Assembly (NCBI RefSeq): GCF_000422825.1
Contig: NZ_AUGU01000013.1
Location: 1-64,000, forward strand
Reading direction: 5' to 3'
DNA length: 64,000 nucleotides
Source of the DNA: Nocardioides insulae DSM 17944
Lineage (GTDB): Bacteria > Actinomycetota > Actinomycetes > Propionibacteriales > Nocardioidaceae
Part shown: one piece after another, positions 1 to 13,642 of the stretch
How positions within the stretch are numbered: position 1 is the stretch's first letter
Layout of the letters: each line of letters starts with the position of its first letter
Made by a program: the position numbers and the translations under genes
Notes under the pieces: generated by a model
Seen by the model: the letters and a program-made list of their open reading frames with translations, nothing else
Told to the model about the DNA's origin: nothing
Databases searched by the model: none

Positions 1-90
1 TACCCCGAAGGGCCTTTCCGCTCGACTTGCATGTGTTAAGCACGCCGCCAGCGTTCGTCCTGAGCCAGGATCAAACTCTCCGTTGAAAAA
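1..90 (-). rRNA. rrs: 16S ribosomal RNA, 5' end (partial)
   Basis: Read on the minus strand this is the start of a 16S rRNA: it contains GAGTTTGATCCTGGCTCAG followed by the near-universal GACGAACGCTGGCGGCGTG segment and CATGCAAGTCGAGCGG. The gene runs off the left edge of the window, so only about 90 bases are present. The V1 start (GAGCGGAAAGGCCCTTCGGGG) looks like Nocardioidaceae. The mature 5' end is placed by analogy, roughly 10-17 bases before GAGAGTTTGATCC, and is uncertain by several bases. Confidence 0.97.
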
Positions 91-274
91 CAACACCCAC
101 CAACCAAAAGGCCAGCGAGAAAAAGAGATGCCTGACAAAGAGACACTGACAAAAAAGATCAAACCAAAGTCTGATCAGCCAGAATCATTGTCAAAGAAAT
201 CCACCAACCACAACCAACCAAAGTCAGCCATAGTTGACGGGGCATAACAAACTAATTCGTCGACTATTTGACAC

Positions 275-299
275 ACTGTTGAGTTCTCAAAGATCAACC
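275..299 (-). promoter_or_regulatory. rRNA leader boxA-like antitermination element
   Basis: On the minus strand the leader contains TGATCTTTGAGAACTCAACA. This is very close to the conserved TGTTCTTTGAGAACTCAACAG element found in actinobacterial rRNA leaders, where it serves as the Nus-factor antitermination site. It lies about 185-205 bases upstream of the 16S 5' end and about 50 bases downstream of the predicted transcription start, as expected. Confidence 0.7.
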
Positions 300-353
300 G
301 CGCACCGCGATCACCTTCACTTTGTGAAGCAGACCTTCGGGGCAACCTGGTGA

Positions 354-382
354 AACTTACCCGGTCTTACTCGGCTGGTCAA
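354..382 (-). promoter_or_regulatory. Probable rRNA operon promoter
   Basis: The minus strand carries TTGACC (377-382) and TAAGTT (354-359) separated by exactly 17 bases, a good sigma-70/HrdB-type promoter. Transcription would start near 347. A small perfect hairpin (CTTCAC, loop TTT, GTGAAG; 315-329) lies in the leader between the start and the boxA element. No second promoter of comparable quality was found before the 16S gene. Confidence 0.65.
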
Positions 383-492
383 CTCGGCGGGGCCGGTGCC
401 AGTCAGTCATGACCGGATCGCCTGAGTTCTACCCGCTTCCCTGGGCCGGCTGGCCTGGTGTGGGGGTTTCGCTCGCGGCGACAGAGAGAACA

Positions 493-1146
493 CTACACAC
501 GCCCCGGCAGAGCATCAAATCGGGGCAGCCCCTTCGCCGGACGGTACGTCGAAACGGTCGGGTCCCCGCTCACCCAGAACCTCCACGGACGCTCCGGCGC
601 CCCGCGCAGTCCAACCCGGGGACCGCTGCTCACCTGGGGCACCTCCGGGCCGAGTTCGAGCCGGATCGGCCCCTCGGCGAGGTCGACCCCGTCGTGCTCC
701 CGGCGCAGCCCCAGAGTGCGTCCGAGCCGGCCCGGACCGGTGGCGAGCTGTCGCAGCGGCGTACCCGGGCGTTCGGCGCTGAGGCGGTCGATCCCCCTCA
801 CCACCTCGCCGGCGCGAAGCAGGCAGCCGGCTGCGATCCCCTCTTCCCCGCACACCACGTTGCCGCACAGGTGCATCCCGTAGGAGAGGTAGACGTACAG
901 GTGCCCGGCCGGCCCGAACATGGTGGCGTTGCGGACGGTGCGCCCGCGGTAGGCGTGCGAGCCGGGGTCACCCGCCCCGTCGTAGGCCTCGACCTCGGTG
1001 ATCCGGACGGCGACATCGCCGTGGCTCACCAACGCACCGAGGAGGCGCGGCGCGACCTCCTCCGGGGGTCCCGCCAGCGCCTCCTCGAGCGATGCAGGTC
1101 TGTCCGTCACGCGGTCATCCCGCGATGGCGTCCAGGTGAGCGCCAT
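493..1146 (-). CDS. DNA-3-methyladenine glycosylase (AAG/MPG family)
   Basis: Base-excision repair enzyme that removes alkylated purines such as 3-methyladenine. The protein carries the family hallmarks: TEVEAYDGAGDPGSHAYRGRT, which holds the catalytic Glu and substrate-loop Tyr/His, then RNATMFGPAGHLYVYLSYGMH, and a C-terminal TGPGRLGRTLGL segment. At about 217 residues it is normal for the family. The start is uncertain: an ATG at 1146, an upstream ATG at 1179 overlapping argH by 14 bases, or a GTG at 1110 just before the conserved domain. None has a strong ribosome-binding site. It directly follows argH and is probably read from the arginine operon transcript. Confidence 0.9.
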   Translation of the reverse strand: MALTWTPSRDDRVTDRPASLEEALAGPPEEVAPRLLGALVSHGDVAVRITEVEAYDGAGDPGSHAYRGRTVRNATMFGPAGHLYVYLSYGMHLCGNVVCGEEGIAAGCLLRAGEVVRGIDRLSAERPGTPLRQLATGPGRLGRTLGLRREHDGVDLAEGPIRLELGPEVPQVSSGPRVGLRGAPERPWRFWVSGDPTVSTYRPAKGLPRFDALPGRV

Positions 1147-1165
1147 CCAGGGCGCCGCCGTGCAC

Positions 1166-4654
<3,489 letters not shown>

Positions 4655-4658
<4 letters not shown>

Positions 4659-5635
4659 CGGGTCTCCCCCGGCAGGACGGAGACCGGCAACTCGGTGGCG
4701 GGGGTCAGGCCGGCATGGACGGCTAGGAAGGCGAGCACGGCCTTCTGGGCGTGCCGCCGGTTCTCGGCCTCGTCCCACACCACGCTGCGAGGACCGTCCA
4801 GGACGCCGGCGCTGATCTCCTTGCCCCGGTAGGCCGGCAGGCAGTGCAGCACGATCGCCGCAGGGTCGGCGTACGCGAGCAACTGCTCGTCGAGGCAGTA
4901 CGGCGCGAACACCTCCGCGCGCGCGGCCGCCTCGTCCTCCATGCCCATCGACACCCAGGTGTCGGTGATCACGACGTCGGCGCCGGTGACCGCGGCGACC
5001 GGGTCGAGTTCCAGCCGCACCGATCCGCCGGTGGTGGTGGCGATCTTCGCGGCCGCGTCGAACATCGCCTGGCTGGGGGCGTATCCCTCCGGGGCTCCGA
5101 TGACGACGTGCATCCCCGCGGTGGCACCGGCCAGGAGCCAGGAGTTGCCCATGTTGTTGGCGCCGTCACCCACGAAGGCCGCAGTCAGCCCGGCGAGGGT
5201 GCCGCGGTGCTCGCGCACCGTCAGCAGATCGGCGAGCAACTGGCACGGGTGGAAGTCGTCGGTGAGCGCGTTGATCACCGGCACGCCGGAGTAGGAGGCC
5301 ATCTCCTCGAGCTTGGCCTGCTCGAAGGTCCGCCACACGACGGCGCTGGCCTGTCCACCGAGCACCCGGGCGACGTCGGCGACGGACTCGCGGACGCCGA
5401 CGCCCGCAAGCAGGCTGTCGACCTGCATGGGGTGCCCACCCAGCTCGGCGATGCCCGCGGAGAAGGAGGTCTGGGTGCGCAGCGTCGGCTTGTCGAACAG
5501 GACCGCCACCGAACGCGGCCCCGCCAGCGGCTTGTGGGCGTACGGAGATGCCTTGAAGGCGGCGGCGAGATCCAGCACCGCGGCCTGCTCGGCCGGGCTC
5601 AGATCGTCATCGCGCAGCAGGCTCCGCGGCGTCAT
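4655..5635 (-). CDS. argF: Ornithine carbamoyltransferase
   Basis: Makes citrulline from ornithine and carbamoyl phosphate. The 326-residue protein shows [22 protein letters not shown] (ornithine-binding SMG loop) and the active-site HCLPAYRG. The carbamoyl-phosphate loop reads [10 protein letters not shown] where E. coli has STRTR, keeping the central Arg-Thr but changing its neighbours. Context (between argD and argR) and the SMG loop favour ornithine rather than N-acetyl- or N-succinylornithine as the substrate. Both ends overlap neighbours by four bases (ATGA). Confidence 0.95.
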
Positions 5636-6885
5636 GCTCCACCTCCGGAGGGGTCATCGGCGGGGCCGGTGCCCACACCGGCGGCATCCAGGATCCCCGG
5701 CCATGCCTCCACGAAGCCGGCCGCTTCCTCCTGGGTGAGGATCAGCGGTGGGGCGAGCCTGACCCGGCCGGGGGCCGCGGGGTTGATGATGAAGCCCGCG
5801 GCGAGGGCGGCGTCCGCGACCGCGGGAGCGGCCGGGCTGTGGAGCACGATGCCGAGCAGCAGGCCCTCCCCGTCCACGCGGGCGACCCGCGGGTCGGCGG
5901 CCAGACCGTCCGCCAACTTGTGGCCGAGCACGGTCACGTGCTCGAGCAGGTCGTCCTGCTCGATCGTGCGGATCACCGCCAGGGCGGCCGCACAGGCGAC
6001 CGGGTTGCCGCCGAAGGTGGTGCCGTGATTGCCCGGCTGGAGCAGGTCACCGGCCGCGCCGATGCCCAGGCAGGCCCCGATCGGGAAGCCGCCGCCCAGG
6101 CCCTTGGCCAGGGTGACCACGTCGGGCACCACGCCGCTGGCGCTGTGGGCGAACCAGGCGCCGGTGCGTCCCATGCCGGTCTGCACCTCGTCGAACCACA
6201 GCAGCGCACCGTGCTCGTCGGCCACGGACCTGGCCGCCGCCAGATACTCGGCCGGGGGTACGACGACCCCGGCCTCTCCCTGGATGGGTTCGAGCACGAT
6301 CGCGGCGGTCTGGTCGGTCACCGCGGCGGCGAGGGCCTCGGCGTCACCGTAGGGGACGAAGGTGACCTCGCCGGGCAGCGGCTCGAACGGCGTGCGGTAG
6401 GCCTCCTTGGAGGTGAGCGCCAGCGCTCCCATGGTGCGACCGTGGAAGCAGCCCTCGGTCGCGACCAGGTGGGTGCGCCCGGTGCGCCGGGTGAGCTTGA
6501 GGGCCGCCTCGTTGGCCTCGGTGCCGGAGTTGGTGAAGAAGACCTTCACGCCCCGGTCAAGGCCGGGGTGCTCGGCACCGAACAGCGCCCCCAACTTCTC
6601 CGCCAGCGAGATCTGCGCCTCGGTGGTGAAGAAGTTGGACACGTGGCCGAGGGTGTGCAATTGGGTGCTGACCGCCTCGACGAGGGCGGGGTGTCCGTGC
6701 CCGAGAGCGTTGACCGCGATCCCGCCGAGCAGGTCGAGGTAGACGCGGCCCTCGGCGTCCCACACCCGCGCGCCCTCGCCGCGGGTGAGCACGAGCTTGG
6801 GCGGGCCGAAGGTGTTCATCAGCGCGCCGGCGTACCGGCCCGCATGGTCCGGCGAGGTCGCCGGGTGCTCGCTGTGCTGGGTCAT
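5632..6885 (-). CDS. argD: Acetylornithine aminotransferase
   Basis: PLP-dependent class III aminotransferase that converts N-acetylglutamate semialdehyde to N-acetylornithine. The 417-residue protein has [30 protein letters not shown] (phosphate contact), [13 protein letters not shown] (conserved Asp) and [14 protein letters not shown] with the Schiff-base lysine. Both its start and its stop overlap neighbours (ATGA with argB and with argF), which indicates tight translational coupling in the arginine operon. Confidence 0.96.
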   Translation of the reverse strand: MTQHSEHPATSPDHAGRYAGALMNTFGPPKLVLTRGEGARVWDAEGRVYLDLLGGIAVNALGHGHPALVEAVSTQLHTLGHVSNFFTTEAQISLAEKLGALFGAEHPGLDRGVKVFFTNSGTEANEAALKLTRRTGRTHLVATEGCFHGRTMGALALTSKEAYRTPFEPLPGEVTFVPYGDAEALAAAVTDQTAAIVLEPIQGEAGVVVPPAEYLAAARSVADEHGALLWFDEVQTGMGRTGAWFAHSASGVVPDVVTLAKGLGGGFPIGACLGIGAAGDLLQPGNHGTTFGGNPVACAAALAVIRTIEQDDLLEHVTVLGHKLADGLAADPRVARVDGEGLLLGIVLHSPAAPAVADAALAAGFIINPAAPGRVRLAPPLILTQEEAAGFVEAWPGILDAAGVGTGPADDPSGGGA

Positions 6886-7835
6886 CCCTGGATCTCCCTG
6901 GCCTTGCGTGTCTTGGTCTCGACCCCGGGCAGGACCTGGGTGCCGACACCCTCCTTGGTGAAGAGTTCGAGCAGGACGGCGTGGGCCTCCCTGCCGTCGA
7001 CGACGGTGGCTCGCGGGACGCCGCCACGGACCGCCTGCAGGCAGGCGCCCATCTTCGGGATCATCCCGCTGGCCAGGTCGGGCAGGATCGCCTCGAGGGC
7101 CTCGGGGCTGACCTCGCCGATGACCTCCTCGGGGTCGGGCCAGTCCAGGTAGAGCCCTTCGACGTCGGTGAGCACCAGCAGCTTCTCGGCCCCGAGCGCC
7201 ACCGCCAGCGCGGCCGCGGCCAGGTCGGCATTGACGTTGTAGACCGTGCCCTCGACATCGGGGGCGATGCTGGAGACCACCGGGATCCGGCCGGCCTCGA
7301 TCAGGTCGTTGACCGCCTCCGGGCGTACGTCGACGACCTCGCCGACCTGACCGAGCTCGACCTCCTCACCGTCGACCGTCGTGGTCGCCGGCTCGGCGGT
7401 GAACAGGCCGGCGTCCTCGCCGGAGAGCCCCACCGCGAGCGGCCCGTGCTCGTTGATCAGGCCGACCAGTTCGCGCTGCACCTGGCCCACCAGCACCATC
7501 CGGACGACGTCCATGGCCTCGGGGGTGGTGACCCGCAGGCCGCCACGGAACTCGGACTCGATGCCGAGCCGAGCCAGCATCGCGGAGATCTGCGGTCCGC
7601 CCCCGTGCACCACGACCGGCTTGAAGCCGGCGAAGCGCAGGAACGCGATGTCCTCGGCGAAGGCGCGCTTGAGGGTGTCGTCGGTCATGGCGTTGCCGCC
7701 GTACTTCACCACCACGACCTTGCCGTGGTATTCCTTCAGCCACGGCAGGGCACCCGCCAGGGTGCGGGCCTTCGCGGGGTCCGGCTTGCCGGGGTTGTGC
7801 GAGATGGTGTCGATCTCGAAGTTCGATTCGCTCAT
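6882..7835 (-). CDS. argB: Acetylglutamate kinase
   Basis: Phosphorylates N-acetylglutamate, usually the arginine-feedback point of the pathway. The 317-residue protein begins [10 protein letters not shown] and has [19 protein letters not shown] and [11 protein letters not shown], which are amino-acid kinase signatures. An N-terminal helix before KVVVVKYGG suggests the arginine-inhibitable hexameric class. The ATG at 7835 overlaps the argJ stop as ATGA. A longer open frame reaching into argJ is arginine-rich out-of-frame sequence and was not used. Confidence 0.96.
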   Translation of the reverse strand: MSESNFEIDTISHNPGKPDPAKARTLAGALPWLKEYHGKVVVVKYGGNAMTDDTLKRAFAEDIAFLRFAGFKPVVVHGGGPQISAMLARLGIESEFRGGLRVTTPEAMDVVRMVLVGQVQRELVGLINEHGPLAVGLSGEDAGLFTAEPATTTVDGEEVELGQVGEVVDVRPEAVNDLIEAGRIPVVSSIAPDVEGTVYNVNADLAAAALAVALGAEKLLVLTDVEGLYLDWPDPEEVIGEVSPEALEAILPDLASGMIPKMGACLQAVRGGVPRATVVDGREAHAVLLELFTKEGVGTQVLPGVETKTRKAREIQG

Positions 7836-8983
7836 GAGCTGTACGCGCTGTTCTCGTGGACGTAGGCGTGGGTGAGGTCGTTGGTCCAGACCGTCGCGCT
7901 GGCCGCGCCCGCCTTCAGATCGATGGTCACGGTGACGTCCCGTTCCTCCAGGCTGATCGCGGCGGGGTCCTCGGCCGGCGTCGAGTGCCGACAGACCCAG
8001 ACGTCGTTGAGCGCGACATCGAGGTCGGCCGGGTCGAAGGCCGCCTGGGTGGTGCCCACGCTGGCCAGGATCCGGCCCCAGTTGGGATCCTTGCCGAAGA
8101 TCGCCGCCTTGAACAGGTTGCTGCGGGCGACGCTGCGCCCCACCTCGACGGCGTCGTCCTCGGTGGCGGCGTTGACGGTGGTGATCGCGATGCTGTGATC
8201 GGCGCCCTCGGCGTCGTGCAGCAGCTGCATCGCCAGATCGCTGCACGCCTCGGTGAGCCTGGCCGTGAACTCGGCCTCCTCCGGTGCGATCCCGCTCGCG
8301 CCGCTGGCCATCAGCGCCACGGTGTCATTGGTCGACATGCATCCGTCGGAGTCGAGCCGGTCGAAGGAGACCTGGCACGCGGCCCGCAGTGCGCGGTCGA
8401 GCACGTCGCTCGGCACGGCCGCATCGGTGGTGATCACGACCAGCATCGTGGCCAGCGCCGGCGCGAGCATGCCGGCGCCCTTGGCCATCGCGCCGATCGA
8501 CCAGCCGTCGCCTTCGACGAGGACCGTCTTGGACACCGAATCGGTGGTCATGATCGCCTCGGCGGCGTCCTGGCCGCCGTCCGGGGAGAGCGCCGTCGCG
8601 GCTGCCTCGACGCCGGCGAGGAGCTGGTCACGGTCGTTGTGCAGACCGATCAGGCCGGTGGAGCAGACCACGACGTCCCCGGCCCCGACCCCGAGCCTGC
8701 TGGCGACGAGTTCGGCGGTGGCGTGGGTGGTCTGGAAGCCCTCGGGTCCGGTGTAGCAGTTGGCCCCGCCGGAGTTGAGGACGACGGCGCGCACGACACC
8801 GTCCTTGGCCACCTCGCGGCTCCAGATCACCGGGTTGGCCTGGCAGCGGTTGGCCGTGAACACGACCGCCGCGTCGTACGAGGGACCCTGGTTGACGACC
8901 AGGGCGACGTCCTTGGCACCGGTGGACTTGAGCCCGGCGGGGACGCCGGCGGCCAGGAAGCCCTGGGGGTGGGTGGTGCTCAT
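7832..8983 (-). CDS. argJ: Glutamate N-acetyltransferase / amino-acid acetyltransferase
   Basis: Bifunctional ornithine acetyltransferase: it transfers acetyl from acetylornithine to glutamate and may also use acetyl-CoA, giving the cyclic arginine pathway. The precursor self-cleaves before a threonine in [15 protein letters not shown], which is present here around residue 190. At 383 residues it is normal for the family. The presence of argJ, with no argE or argA in view, fits acetyl recycling. It lies 34 bases downstream of argC and overlaps argB by four bases. Confidence 0.96.
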   Translation of the reverse strand: MSTTHPQGFLAAGVPAGLKSTGAKDVALVVNQGPSYDAAVVFTANRCQANPVIWSREVAKDGVVRAVVLNSGGANCYTGPEGFQTTHATAELVASRLGVGAGDVVVCSTGLIGLHNDRDQLLAGVEAAATALSPDGGQDAAEAIMTTDSVSKTVLVEGDGWSIGAMAKGAGMLAPALATMLVVITTDAAVPSDVLDRALRAACQVSFDRLDSDGCMSTNDTVALMASGASGIAPEEAEFTARLTEACSDLAMQLLHDAEGADHSIAITTVNAATEDDAVEVGRSVARSNLFKAAIFGKDPNWGRILASVGTTQAAFDPADLDVALNDVWVCRHSTPAEDPAAISLEERDVTVTIDLKAGAASATVWTNDLTHAYVHENSAYSS

Positions 8984-9017
8984 GCGTGATCTCCGTTCGG
9001 GACGGTGGGGATGGCGG

Positions 9018-10097
<1,080 letters not shown>

Positions 10098-10148
10098 TCA
10101 CCCGAAATCTGAGGCGTTGAAGTGGCGGACGGTGTGAGGATGGACGGC

Positions 10149-10961
10149 ATGTCCTCCCTCACCCCGGAGCGGTTCAGGCAACACCTCGCCGCCGAGTCCG
10201 CGAGATTCCACCGGGTCCTCGCCGACACGGACCCGGCCCTCCCCGTGCCGACCTGCCCGGACTGGACCGCCGCCGACCTCGTCTGGCACCTCGGGGGGGT
10301 GCACAACTTCTGGCACTGGGTGGTCACCCACCGCCCGACCGCCCCGGACGACTACACCGCCCCGGACCGCCCCGGGACGTACGCCGAGGTGCGGGCCTTC
10401 GCCCTCGACGCGACCGAACGCCTCCACCGCGCCCTGGAGGAGGCCGACCCCGACGATCCGGCCTGGTCCTGGTCGGATGAGCCGACCCATCACACCGTCG
10501 GCTGGGTGCATCGCAGACAGGCGCACGAGGCGCTGATCCACCGGGTCGACGCCGAACTGACCGCCGACTGCCCGACACCACTCGACGCCGAACTGGCCGC
10601 CGACGGGGTCGATGAGGTGCTGGACGTGATGTACGGCGGACAGCCGTCGTGGGCGACCTGGGTCCCGCTCCCCCGGCATCTCCGCGTCGACCCGTCGGAC
10701 GCGGCCTCGTCGGTCCATGTCCAACTCGGCCTGTTCTCGGGAGAGGACCCCGAGGACGGGAAGGTGTACCGGAACGAGCCGGACGCGCACGTCGTCGCAC
10801 CCGGGGATCAGGCGCAGGAGCCCGACGCCGTGATCGCGGGGCCGGCCGCCGACCTCGACCTGTGGCTGTGGCACCGGGGTGGGGACCAAGCGCTGCTGGC
10901 GACCGGCGACGCCGGCGTACTGGAGGACTTCCGGCGCTGCGTCGCCGGGCCGATCGACTGA
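10149..10961 (+). CDS. Maleylpyruvate isomerase-type (DinB-like) mycothiol-dependent enzyme
   Basis: The 270-residue protein has the MDMPI/DinB-like fold: TCPDWTAADLVWHLGGVHNFW with the first metal-binding His, and RRQAHEALIHRVDAE, the typical HExxxHRxDAE metal site. The C-terminal half resembles the MDMPI C-terminal domain. Family members act on substrates conjugated to mycothiol or are uncharacterised detoxification enzymes; the actual substrate cannot be read from sequence. Start ATG at 10149 is chosen because GAGGA ends eight bases upstream; an ATG at 10140 is too close to that site. It is divergent from argC and not part of the arginine pathway. Confidence 0.8.
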   Translation: MSSLTPERFRQHLAAESARFHRVLADTDPALPVPTCPDWTAADLVWHLGGVHNFWHWVVTHRPTAPDDYTAPDRPGTYAEVRAFALDATERLHRALEEADPDDPAWSWSDEPTHHTVGWVHRRQAHEALIHRVDAELTADCPTPLDAELAADGVDEVLDVMYGGQPSWATWVPLPRHLRVDPSDAASSVHVQLGLFSGEDPEDGKVYRNEPDAHVVAPGDQAQEPDAVIAGPAADLDLWLWHRGGDQALLATGDAGVLEDFRRCVAGPID

Positions 10962-11063
10962 TCGGCGCCCCTCCACGTTGCCCGAAGGTCACCCACCCGT
11001 CGCCCCGCGAGATTCGAACCCCGCCGGTCCGCGAACGGGGCCTCGCCGTCCCTGCGATCCCTC

Positions 11064-11078
11064 TACGCTGATCTGGTG
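11064..11078 (+). promoter_or_regulatory. Leaderless promoter -10 for the LOG gene
   Basis: TACGCT (11064-11069) is followed by six bases and the GTG start at 11076, with no ribosome-binding site, which is the leaderless pattern. It supports the GTG at 11076 as the true start. Confidence 0.5.
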
Positions 11079-11630
11079 CTGACGCGACTGGCGGTCTTCC
11101 TGGGCTCCCGAGACGGTGCCGACCCCGACCTGGTCAAGGCCACCTATGCTCTCGGCCGATCCCTGGCCGAGCGGGAGATCGAACTCGTCTACGGCGGCGG
11201 TGCCGCCGGGTTGATGGGCCATCTCTCCCGCGGGGTGCTCGACGCGGGGGGCCGGGTCTACGGGGTGATCCCGCGGTTCATGATCGAGCGCGAGTGGGGC
11301 CGCACCCACGGGGAGCGCCTGGAGATGCATGTGGTGGGCACCATGCACGAACGGAAGGCCATGATGGCCGAGCGGGCGCAGGCATTCCTGGCACTGCCCG
11401 GAGGACTCGGCACCCTCGAGGAGCTCTTCGAGGTCTGGACCTGGCACACCCTCGGTCTGCACGACAAACCGCTCGGGCTGCTCGACCTCGGCGGCTTCTG
11501 GCAACCGCTGCTCGCCACTCTCGACCGCCTCGTCGAGGCCGGCTTCATGGACGCCGACACCGTCCGGGCCCTGGTCGTCGCTCAGGAACTCGACCCCGTG
11601 CTCGACGGGCTGGACCAGGCACTGCGCTGA
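11076..11630 (+). CDS. LOG-family nucleoside 5'-monophosphate phosphoribohydrolase
   Basis: Rossmann-fold protein of the 'lonely guy' (TIGR00730-type) family, 184 residues. The diagnostic motifs are VYGGGAAGLMG, MHERKAMMAE and PGGLGTLEELFEVWTW (PGGxGTxxE), which bind the nucleotide and form the active site. Characterised members release free base, including cytokinins, from nucleoside monophosphates. In non-plant-associated actinobacteria the physiological role is unclear. The gene is probably leaderless (see the -10 at 11064). It converges on the ABC permease gene with only 12 bases between stops. Confidence 0.88.
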   Translation: MLTRLAVFLGSRDGADPDLVKATYALGRSLAEREIELVYGGGAAGLMGHLSRGVLDAGGRVYGVIPRFMIEREWGRTHGERLEMHVVGTMHERKAMMAERAQAFLALPGGLGTLEELFEVWTWHTLGLHDKPLGLLDLGGFWQPLLATLDRLVEAGFMDADTVRALVVAQELDPVLDGLDQALR

Positions 11631-11631
11631 G

Positions 11632-11647
11632 CCGGCTGCGGCTCACT
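11632..11647. terminator. Short hairpin between convergent genes
   Basis: GAGCCG, four-base loop, CGGCTC lies between the LOG stop and the end of the minus-strand permease gene. It has no T-run, so it is only a candidate weak bidirectional terminator. Confidence 0.35.
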
Positions 11648-12479
11648 TGAGCGAGCTACGGCGGTACTGACGCACCGACAGCGGCACGAACACCACCAGG
11701 ATCAGCACCACCCAGCCCAGGGTGTAGGCGATCGGGTGCTGCATCGGCCACGCATCGGGCGCAGGGAGTCCACCGGTGTTGCCGAAGCACTCCCGGGCCG
11801 CCTGGGTGAGCGCGGAGACGGGGTTCCACTCCACGATGGTGCGTAGGACGCCGTCGAAGGACTCGGTCGGCACGAACGCGTTCGAGACGAAGGTGAGCGG
11901 CATGATCACGATGAAGCTGGCGTTGTTGATCACCTCGACGCTCGGCACCAGCAGGGCGACGTACCCCATCACCCAGCTCAGCGCGTAGGCGAAGACCAGC
12001 AGCAGCACGACCCCGACCAGCGCGTCCAGCGCACCCTCCCGGATCCGCCAGCCCACCAGCAGGCCGGTCAGCCCCATGATGAGCAGCGAGAGCACGTTGT
12101 AGACGACATCGGAGGCGGTGCGGCCGACTAGCACCGCCGACCGGGCCATCGGCAGGGACCGGAACCGGTCGATGATGCCCTTCTGCATGTCCTCGGCCAG
12201 TCCGGCGCCGGTGAAGGTCGACCCGAACACCACCGTCTGGGCGAAGATCCCGCAGATCAGCCACTCCTTGTAGTCGACCGCGCCGCCGGGGTTGATCGCT
12301 CCGCCGAAGACATAGGCGAAGAGAAGCACGAACATGATCGGGCTGATCAGCACCCACACCAGCACCTCGGGCACCCGGCGGATCTTGATCAGGTTGCGCT
12401 GAGCCACCACCCAGCCGTCGCTCAGGGCACTGGTCAGGCGGGCGAACCCGTGCGGGGTCACCGGCACGTAGGCGGTCAT
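11643..12479 (-). CDS. ABC-2 type exporter permease (DrrB-like)
   Basis: Inner-membrane component of a drug- or lipid-type ABC exporter, 278 residues. About six hydrophobic segments are visible, beginning with VLVWVLISPIMFVLLFAYVFGG, and it carries the ABC-2 signature region near PLTFVSNAFVPTESFDGVLR. It closely resembles the permease of the divergent pair at 14674-15504 (same FAYVFGG/FAYIFGG and LTFxSNAFVP landmarks). The start overlaps the partner ATPase stop by four bases, so the two subunits are made together. The substrate is unknown; DrrAB relatives export antibiotics. Confidence 0.92.
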   Translation of the reverse strand: MTAYVPVTPHGFARLTSALSDGWVVAQRNLIKIRRVPEVLVWVLISPIMFVLLFAYVFGGAINPGGAVDYKEWLICGIFAQTVVFGSTFTGAGLAEDMQKGIIDRFRSLPMARSAVLVGRTASDVVYNVLSLLIMGLTGLLVGWRIREGALDALVGVVLLLVFAYALSWVMGYVALLVPSVEVINNASFIVIMPLTFVSNAFVPTESFDGVLRTIVEWNPVSALTQAARECFGNTGGLPAPDAWPMQHPIAYTLGWVVLILVVFVPLSVRQYRRSSLK

Positions 12480-13492
12480 CGGCGGGCCTCCATCTCGTCG
12501 TGAACGGCAGGGTCGAGTGGTACGGCGTCCGGTCCGGACGGTCCGGAGTCACCTGGACGGGACTCGGTGCGGTGACCCGTCAGGGTGAGGAAGACGTCGT
12601 CGAGCGTCGGGCGGCGCAGCCCGATGTCGAGCACCTTGATGCCCTTCTCGTCGTAGGCGGCCAGCAGGTCACGCAACTCTGCGGCGCCGGTCGCCACGGC
12701 GGCGCTGAGGTCGCGCCCGCTCTCGCCGACCTCCACCTGGTCCAGAGCCACCCGTGCCAGCTCGCGCCTGGCGTCCTCCAGCCGGTGGGGCTCGGCCAGC
12801 ACGACCTCGATGCGCTCGCCACCGGTGCGCGACTTGAGCTCGTCGGCCGTGCCGCGCGCGATCTCGCGACCCTGATCGATCACCAGGATCTCGTCGGCGA
12901 GGCGATCGGCCTCCTCGAGGTACTGGGTGGTCAACAGCAGCGTCGACCCGCTCCCGACCAGGTCCCGGATGACCTCCCACATCTGGGCGCGGCTGCGCAC
13001 GTCGAGGCCGGTGGTGGGCTCGTCGAGCACGAGCACCGGCGGCTCGGCCACCAACGCGGCCGCAAGATCGAGACGGCGGCGCATGCCCCCGGAGTAGGTC
13101 TTGGTCGGGCGGTCCGCCGCATCGGCGAGGTCGAACCGGTCCAGCAGTTCGCGGGCCCGGGCCTGGGACCGACGCCGGCCGAGATGGTAGAGGCGCCCGA
13201 CCATCACGAGATTCTCGTAGCCGCTCAGCTGCTCGTCGACCGCGGCGTACTGGCCGGAGAGCCCGAGCCGGGCCCGGGCACCCATCGGATCGGCGAGCAC
13301 GTCGACCCCCGAGACCCACGCTCGGCCCTCGTCGGGGACGAGCAGGGTCGTGATCGCCCGCACCGCCGTGGTCTTGCCGGCGCCGTTGGGTCCCAACAGC
13401 GCCATCACCGTGCCGGCCTCGACCTCCAGGTCGAGGCCCGCCAGTGCGGTCACCCCTCGATACCTCTTGACGAGCCCTTCGGCCCGGATCAT
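12476..13492 (-). CDS. ABC exporter ATP-binding protein (DrrA-like)
   Basis: Cytoplasmic ATPase that powers the permease encoded directly downstream. Walker A is LLGPNGAGKTT (about residues 33-42), the signature is YSGGMRRRLD, and Walker B is VLVLDEPTTGLD. The C-terminal 80-90 residues form the DrrA-type extension ending PTLDDVFLTLTGHR, needed for subunit pairing in that family. About 338 residues from ATG 13492. A GTG at 13501 is an alternative, with CACACT six bases before it in leaderless style. An upstream frame extension across the intergenic region was rejected. Confidence 0.93.
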   Translation of the reverse strand: MIRAEGLVKRYRGVTALAGLDLEVEAGTVMALLGPNGAGKTTAVRAITTLLVPDEGRAWVSGVDVLADPMGARARLGLSGQYAAVDEQLSGYENLVMVGRLYHLGRRRSQARARELLDRFDLADAADRPTKTYSGGMRRRLDLAAALVAEPPVLVLDEPTTGLDVRSRAQMWEVIRDLVGSGSTLLLTTQYLEEADRLADEILVIDQGREIARGTADELKSRTGGERIEVVLAEPHRLEDARRELARVALDQVEVGESGRDLSAAVATGAAELRDLLAAYDEKGIKVLDIGLRRPTLDDVFLTLTGHRTESRPGDSGPSGPDAVPLDPAVHDEMEARR

Positions 13493-13523
13493 CGTGTCCA
13501 CCCGACCAGTGTGACCCAGCACA

Positions 13524-13540
13524 CGGACAGGTTGTGTCCG
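13524..13540. promoter_or_regulatory. Inverted repeat in the divergent exporter promoter region
   Basis: CGGACA, five bases, TGTCCG forms a perfect 6-base inverted repeat about 23 bases upstream of the minus-strand ABC operon start region, where its -35 box would lie. This is the size of a typical dimeric repressor operator. No regulator with an obvious matching DNA-binding domain is adjacent. Confidence 0.35.
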
Positions 13541-13570
13541 CAATCTCCTCAAGAGCGGGGGCGAGATCAG

Positions 13571-13636
13571 CCGAAAGCGAGGGACGCCGTACTGAAAGCG
13601 TGCTGAAGCCGAGATGAAACCGGGGCCCCGCACAGT
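13571..13636 (+). promoter_or_regulatory. Direct repeats with 11-base spacing upstream of ABC exporter (SARP-type site)
   Basis: CTGAAAGC, CTGAAGCC and ATGAAACC start at 13592, 13603 and 13614, exactly 11 bases apart; a further copy, CCGAAAGC, starts at 13571. The last repeat ends nine bases before CACAGT (13631-13636), which is six bases from the ATG at 13643. Direct repeats in 11-base register ending about 8 bases before the -10 are the known architecture of SARP-activated promoters. There is no recognisable -35. Confidence 0.5.
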
Positions 13637-13642
13637 GCTGGC

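Larger units (their letters stand above)
91..492. other. rRNA operon leader and upstream region, no gene
   Basis: This 402-base stretch has no supported coding gene. Bases 91-275 are unusually AT-rich for the window and are the spacer between the boxA element and 16S, where RNase processing stems would be expected. Bases 383-492 separate the rRNA promoter from the end of the upstream glycosylase gene; no convincing terminator was seen there. Confidence 0.6.

Noticed and set aside
10990..11040. tRNA-like T-loop (GGTTCGAATC on the minus strand) between the MDMPI and LOG genes
   Set aside because: The flanking bases do not give a 5-bp T-stem, and no matching acceptor or anticodon arms lie at the required distances.
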